DNA from: Hygrocybe punicea
Taxonomy: Eukaryota > Basidiomycota > Agaricomycetes > Agaricales > Hygrophoraceae
NCBI GenBank assembly: GCA_963556145.1
Contig: OY744465.1
Location: 3,658,001-3,722,000 of the forward strand
Length of the DNA stretch: 64,000 bases
Direction of reading: 5' to 3'
Position 1 is the first letter of the stretch. Every line of letters starts with the position of its first letter. This document shows, piece after piece, positions 60,080 to 64,000 of this stretch. A program made the position numbers and the translations under genes. Below the pieces are notes generated by a model. It ran no database searches, was not told the origin of the DNA, and worked only from the letters and a program-made list of their open reading frames with translations.

Positions 60080-60970
60080 ATGGCTACCCCCTTCTTTGCA
60101 ATCGCACCCAGCCAAACTCTCCTCTGTCCTGACCAGGATTCGTTCAAATGGCTCCACGCTCAGGTTGCCGCAGTTGCCGACCCTCTCGCACGTCCTGATG
60201 TTGCTTCAGATATCTCCTCTATCCACCCTCAGTGCCCCGACTCTGATTCAGACACAGATGACGATCCGTCCCCCACCAGAGTGTTGGAATCTTACCGCGT
60301 ACTCAATGGTTTTGCGTATGCGGAAAGCAACCTTCCCGTCCCGACAGCCAACTCCATTTCCCCACCGCAGGCGGCGGCAAATATCCCCTCATTTCGACAG
60401 ACCCTCGGCCATAATTCACCCTCCGTCACCATCATTTCAGATGACGGTGAATCTGATGATGACCACGCGTCAGACGAAGATTATGTTCCCTCACCGCCCG
60501 TCCCCCCTCGCAAATGGCCTTCCCCGGCCTCCGTAACTCCCGCTCAGTGTCAATTAAACTCAACTTTGCCCTCCTCGCACTCAATCCCGACTCCAGTCAA
60601 TCGACGTCGTCCCACCAAACGCCCGCGTGTCTCCCCCCCTTCACGTAACATCCAAATCATGGTCTTGGCCTCACCCGACGAGGCTGGTCAAGGCGGAAAG
60701 TCCAACCGTTGGGCTTGTCCCTTCTGCCCCTGGGTCCAGCACAACAAACGTACCCCTGATCTCAAGCGCCACATTCAGACTCACTATCGTGTCTCTGAAC
60801 CTCCCAAGTGGGTGTGCAACGGAATACCGTTGGACGATCCCTCGTTCACCAGTCTAGGGAGCCCATCATCATCTTTGCACGGTACTGGAGGATGCAACAA
60901 GTCTTTCAGTCGGAGAGACGCGCTGAAACGCCATTTGGACAATCGCAATATCGGCTGTGTCAGAAGTTGA
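60080..60970 (+). CDS. C2H2-type zinc-finger protein
   Basis: Single exon, 296 aa. The first 190 residues are acidic, Ser/Pro-rich and probably disordered (SDSDTDDDPSPTR, DDGESDDDHASDEDY), with a basic nuclear-localisation-like run (NRRRPTKRPRVSPP). Two zinc fingers lie at the C-terminus: CPFCPWVQHNKRTPDLKRHIQTH and a longer one, CNGIPL...GCNKSFSRRDALKRHLDN followed by GC. This paired C-terminal layout is common in mushroom transcription factors. Targets are unknown. Lacking introns, it stands out in an intron-rich region. Confidence 0.85.
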   Translation: MATPFFAIAPSQTLLCPDQDSFKWLHAQVAAVADPLARPDVASDISSIHPQCPDSDSDTDDDPSPTRVLESYRVLNGFAYAESNLPVPTANSISPPQAAANIPSFRQTLGHNSPSVTIISDDGESDDDHASDEDYVPSPPVPPRKWPSPASVTPAQCQLNSTLPSSHSIPTPVNRRRPTKRPRVSPPSRNIQIMVLASPDEAGQGGKSNRWACPFCPWVQHNKRTPDLKRHIQTHYRVSEPPKWVCNGIPLDDPSFTSLGSPSSSLHGTGGCNKSFSRRDALKRHLDNRNIGCVRS

Positions 60971-61493
60971 ACGCTTTCCCCACCCAAAGTGATCAGTGAC
61001 CTGCAACGAACCTGTGTTCTTGAATTTTCGCAGTGAGTCAATCCCCACGTTCTAATGTTGCAACGCTCAACTCGTATCCAGAAATAGTGGCCACGAGATA
61101 TTCCATGGAAACCTCTACTTTCGTATTATTCCCAATCCTCTTCGCCCAAACGTCATAAAAAATTCAAGTGCCATCTTGGCGCCATCTCTTTCCTTGCGGT
61201 ACCTTACCATTTTATACCTTGCTTTCGTCTAATTCAATCCATCTTGGATTCCAGCCATAAACCCATTACTACTTCTTTTGCTCTTGCTGTAACAGAATAT
61301 CCATGTAAACAATACCAGAATCTGCCGCCGGCTTGCCGTAAAGACACACAGGAGGTCAAAACATAGGGCGGACAGCTTCGAATGGAAAAGTGAAAAGTTC
61401 TCTAGACGCATACTTTTGTGCAACTGACAAGGGGTACAAGTTATAGAAAGGGTCGTCAACTTCCGACAAAAGGGGGACTCGAAGTGAGACAAG
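60971..61493. other. Convergent spacer
   Basis: 3' flanks of the zinc-finger gene (plus) and the FHA gene (minus). No gene seen. Confidence 0.5.
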
Positions 61494-62726
61494 CTACTGT
61501 GCCTCGTCGTGCAAAAGAACGTATTCTCGTGTGGATTGGCCGAACTTGAGGACTGCCAGCCAACTAGGATCAGTAAGAAAGCTTGGCATGTGACAGTCCG
61601 GGATTTTGGTGTACGTCTATAGAGACACGCACCATCACTTGGTTTCAGCTCGTAATATCTAGAAACGGGGATGGGTGCATGATTTACATGTGTCCCGTTG
61701 GTAGATTCAAGGTCTATAATAAACGGTCTAAGAAAGACAGATGATGTATTAGCCAAATACTTTACGTTGCATAATTTGGGTCACGAACTTAATAACACCT
61801 TTTGAACCTCCATACTCGTCCTTCTCTTGCACGTGGCGGTCTGTCAAATTCATTTCATGTTTGAGACGCAAGAGGAGAGTGTTGGAGGCTGTCGAATCAC
61901 GTACATTGGATGACCGCATGCTGCTTCGAGCACGATGGGTGATCTATAGAAATATCTGCTACTGTCCGATCCCTCCCTATGAGATAGGCACTCTGTCGAT
62001 GAATATGAAGCAGTTCTATAAAACAGAGATCCGTTGACGATCACTTCGAAATCTTCAATGACGCAACGGAGTCTCACCGACTTGTTCATTTCCTTTGAAT
62101 ACGTACAACCTCCATCTCAAGACAGGTTTCCTCGCCTCAGGTGGTTCGTTATACTTCAGAACGGTACTGGTTCCGTCAGCAGCATTTACCGTGTTGGTAG
62201 CTGCGGCTAGAAGACCGGAAGGCGTAAAGTTAGGTTTCGCTTTGTCCACAGGTGAGGCGGATCGTCGCCGCGATGGAGAAGCGGGTGGGCGGGAACCAGC
62301 TCCTCGAGAAGGCGGTGATGTTGAACGGTGCGATGGTCTAGTGCGTCCTCTGTCCCCATCTCTATTTCTGTCTGGTTCTCGACGATAATTTCTCTCCCTG
62401 TCTCTGAGTGGTTCCTGCTCCCGATCCTGTTCTCGTTCTCGTTCCCGTTCCCGTTCCCGTTCCCGTTCCCGTTCCCGTTCCCGGTCATGAAAATTTCGTC
62501 CACTACCACCAGAGGAGCGGCCGTAATCTCGTCTTCTCTCGTCATTTTTGGGTAGTCCGCTTTCCCTGTCCCGCTCTCCGCGAGATCCCTTCCCGTAGTT
62601 TTGCTCGGATCGCTCTGGCGGTGCATACCTATCTTCCCGTCCAAGATATCGCGTCGAGTTTCGATAATTCCCATCCCTTCGATTGTGATAATCGCGATGT
62701 GGTGGTGAACGGGATTGACGAGCCAT
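61494..62726 (-). CDS. PML1: SNIP1/Pml1-like FHA protein of the RES splicing complex
   Basis: Exons (minus) 62726-62078, 62015-61905, 61840-61789, 61727-61633, 61552-61494; 321 aa. The first 190 residues are an Arg/Asp/Ser-rich region with a pure RE repeat. The FHA domain follows: WRLYVFKGNEQVELLHIH, AYLIGRDRTVADISIDHPSCSKQHAVIQ, FIIDLESTNGTHVNH and ELKPSDVLKFGQSTREYVLL; the phosphopeptide-binding Arg, Ser and Asn (GRD, SxxH, NGT) are in place. SNIP1 in animals and Pml1 in yeast help retain unspliced pre-mRNA. It is divergent from the TPR/F-box gene (277 bp apart). Confidence 0.92.
62427..62484 (+). repeat. Hexanucleotide (cgttcc)n repeat coding for an RE tract
   Basis: About nine tandem or near-tandem copies of cgttcc (some cgttct) on the plus strand. 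On the coding minus strand they give alternating Arg-Glu in the RES-complex protein. Length variation would change the RE tract without shifting frame. Confidence 0.85.
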
Positions 62727-62743
62727 AGTTGAAGCTTCTCAGT

Positions 62744-62938
62744 AAAAACGGAAATTCAAGAAGTCAGGCAAGTGTCAAGTGACGGGCAAGTAAAATTGAC
62801 CAAAACGACAAATGGTCGTCTGTTAGTCTATTAGTTGATTTATGAGAGAACTACGACTAGATGTGCCTGAGAATAGTCTGGTGGTGTTGTGGCAGTCAGG
62901 AATTCTGTCGTTTTACCTGACTTGAATTTCCGTTTTTG
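62744..62938. promoter_or_regulatory. Inverted repeat in the divergent PML1 / TPR-F-box promoter
   Basis: aaaaacggaaattcaag at about 62744-62760 recurs as its complement at 62921-62937, with gtcagg following in both (two extra bases in the left copy). The arms are 24-27 bp, about 140 bp apart, and face the two start codons. It may give both genes the same regulatory site, or be a duplication footprint. Confidence 0.5.
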
Positions 62939-63003
62939 AAGTTGGCGATATCACGTGGTCACTTGAAGACTGAATCCATAGTTCAGCGGTATTTCTTCTG
63001 CCC

Positions 63004-64000
63004 ATGGCATGGAAAGAACCTTTTGAAAAAGGAATTTCGTGTTTTCGAGCTTCCAAACTTGAAGATTCACTTTTGTACTTCAACAAGGTGAGACTATCAT
63101 GCAATACGACGCGATTCTCCCATCTCTAATCACCGTGCCGATAACACCAGGCTATAGATCTTGGAGGAAATCAATATATCCTATACGACTCTCGTTCTGC
63201 TGTGTACGACAGATTAGGGAGACACAAGGAGGCTCTTCGAGACGCGAAACAAGTTATCACCCTTGCACCAGACCGGTGGCAGGGCTATGCCCGTTCCGCC
63301 CGAATGTTTGTCAGGGCTCATCGACACGATGCAGCCTTGATCATGGTTAATCTCGCTTTAGAACGCGTCAAGCCGGACGATGCGAAAAGGCACGCCGAGC
63401 TTAACAGGTTGAAAGAAGAAGCACTCCAAATGCGAGACTCCGCTGTGGACCATCGGAAATGGCCCTCTGTCTGCCATTTTGGTCTGCTACCGGTAGAGAT
63501 ATGCGCGGAAATATTCAAGGAGGTTGTTTCCCACGATTCGGCTCAAGTGCTTGTCCTCTCCCATATCTGCAGACAATGGCGGGCGATGGTCCTGAGCACG
63601 GCAGCATTATGGAGCACTCTCATTCTCTCCAGGAGTCACCCGGCCAAAAAGGCCAAGATATGGGCAGCACGATCTAAAGGCAGGATTTTGGAGCTTGCCA
63701 TACGAAAAGGAGCCATGAACGATCCAGATTGGCCTGTGTACAAGCTGAAAAGCCTGTCTTGGAAAACGCTGCGTATTTTCAGGCTGGAGGATCACGCCTT
63801 TCACGACTCCCATCTCCCGACCATTTCGATGCTCCCCGACTTGGAAGACTTGCGAATATCACGGAGTTCTATCAATACGGGCTGGGAATGTTTTCTGGCC
63901 CATTCCTCGGCTAATTTACGTTCATTGACGATGGACGAGGTGCATTTTGAGTGGTCCACCTTGGTTCCGCATTTTACGAATCTGGTCTCCCTCGCGGTTC
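63004..64000 (+). CDS. TPR plus F-box protein (3' end beyond window)
   Basis: Exon 1 is 63004-63087 and exon 2 runs from 63151 to the window edge without a stop. Residues 1-110 look like tetratricopeptide repeats (SKLEDSLLYFNKAIDLG, SAVYDRLGRHKEALRDAKQV, LAPDRWQGYARSARMF). An F-box follows (LLPVEICAEIFKEVV, VLSHICRQWRAMVLSTAALW), then the start of leucine-rich repeats (LPDLEDLRISRSS, NLRSLTMDEVHF). This is a large expanded family in Agaricomycetes, expected to act as substrate receptors of SCF ubiquitin ligases. The start is tentative, as more exons could lie upstream. Confidence 0.85.

Overview
The window is nuclear DNA from a filamentous basidiomycete, most likely an Agaricomycete. Genes are dense and rich in short introns (about 45-70 nt, roughly 125 placed here). 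Two transposon types often seen in mushroom genomes are present, and the recognisable proteins (Zn2Cys6 factor, MON1, LAS1, RIF1, Bzz1-type F-BAR protein, KNH-like secreted proteins) are fungal. Exon joins were made by hand from splice sites and reading phase. Almost all joins given close in frame from ATG to stop.

Layout. 0-6 kb: a fold-back palindrome and a decayed DIRS-like tyrosine-recombinase retrotransposon. 6-10 kb: two membrane proteins. 10.9-19.2 kb: a DUF952 protein, a PEX8-like protein ending in SHL, a PPPDE-thioredoxin-PUL fusion and a carnitine acyltransferase ending in AKL; two of the four carry peroxisomal C-terminal signals. 20-25 kb: a Zn2Cys6 transcription factor and the CAF1 deadenylase. 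25-27 kb: unassigned. 27-30 kb: an F-BAR/C1/SH3/SH3 protein of the BZZ1 type. 31-37 kb: a small RlpA-like secreted protein and two KNH/Kre9-like secreted proteins, between which sits a 3.0 kb TA-flanked DDE transposon. 38.5-48.7 kb: two diverged RIF1 paralogues pointing tail to tail. 50-63 kb: a third KNH-like protein, then housekeeping genes, several as tight divergent pairs: sterol isomerase EBP / EMC8, guanine deaminase, LAS1 / MON1, mitoribosomal mS41, a zinc-finger protein and a SNIP1/Pml1 FHA protein. 63-64 kb: a TPR/F-box gene that runs off the end.

Most notable: (1) an inverted pair of RIF1 genes in which only one copy carries the N-terminal PP1-docking motifs; (2) inactivation of both transposons by changes that all read as CpG to TpG/CpA transitions, several in catalytic codons; (3) five GC-AG introns, four with the same G|GCAAGT donor; (4) several 10-14 nt exons. 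No CRISPR, rRNA or tRNA gene was recognised.
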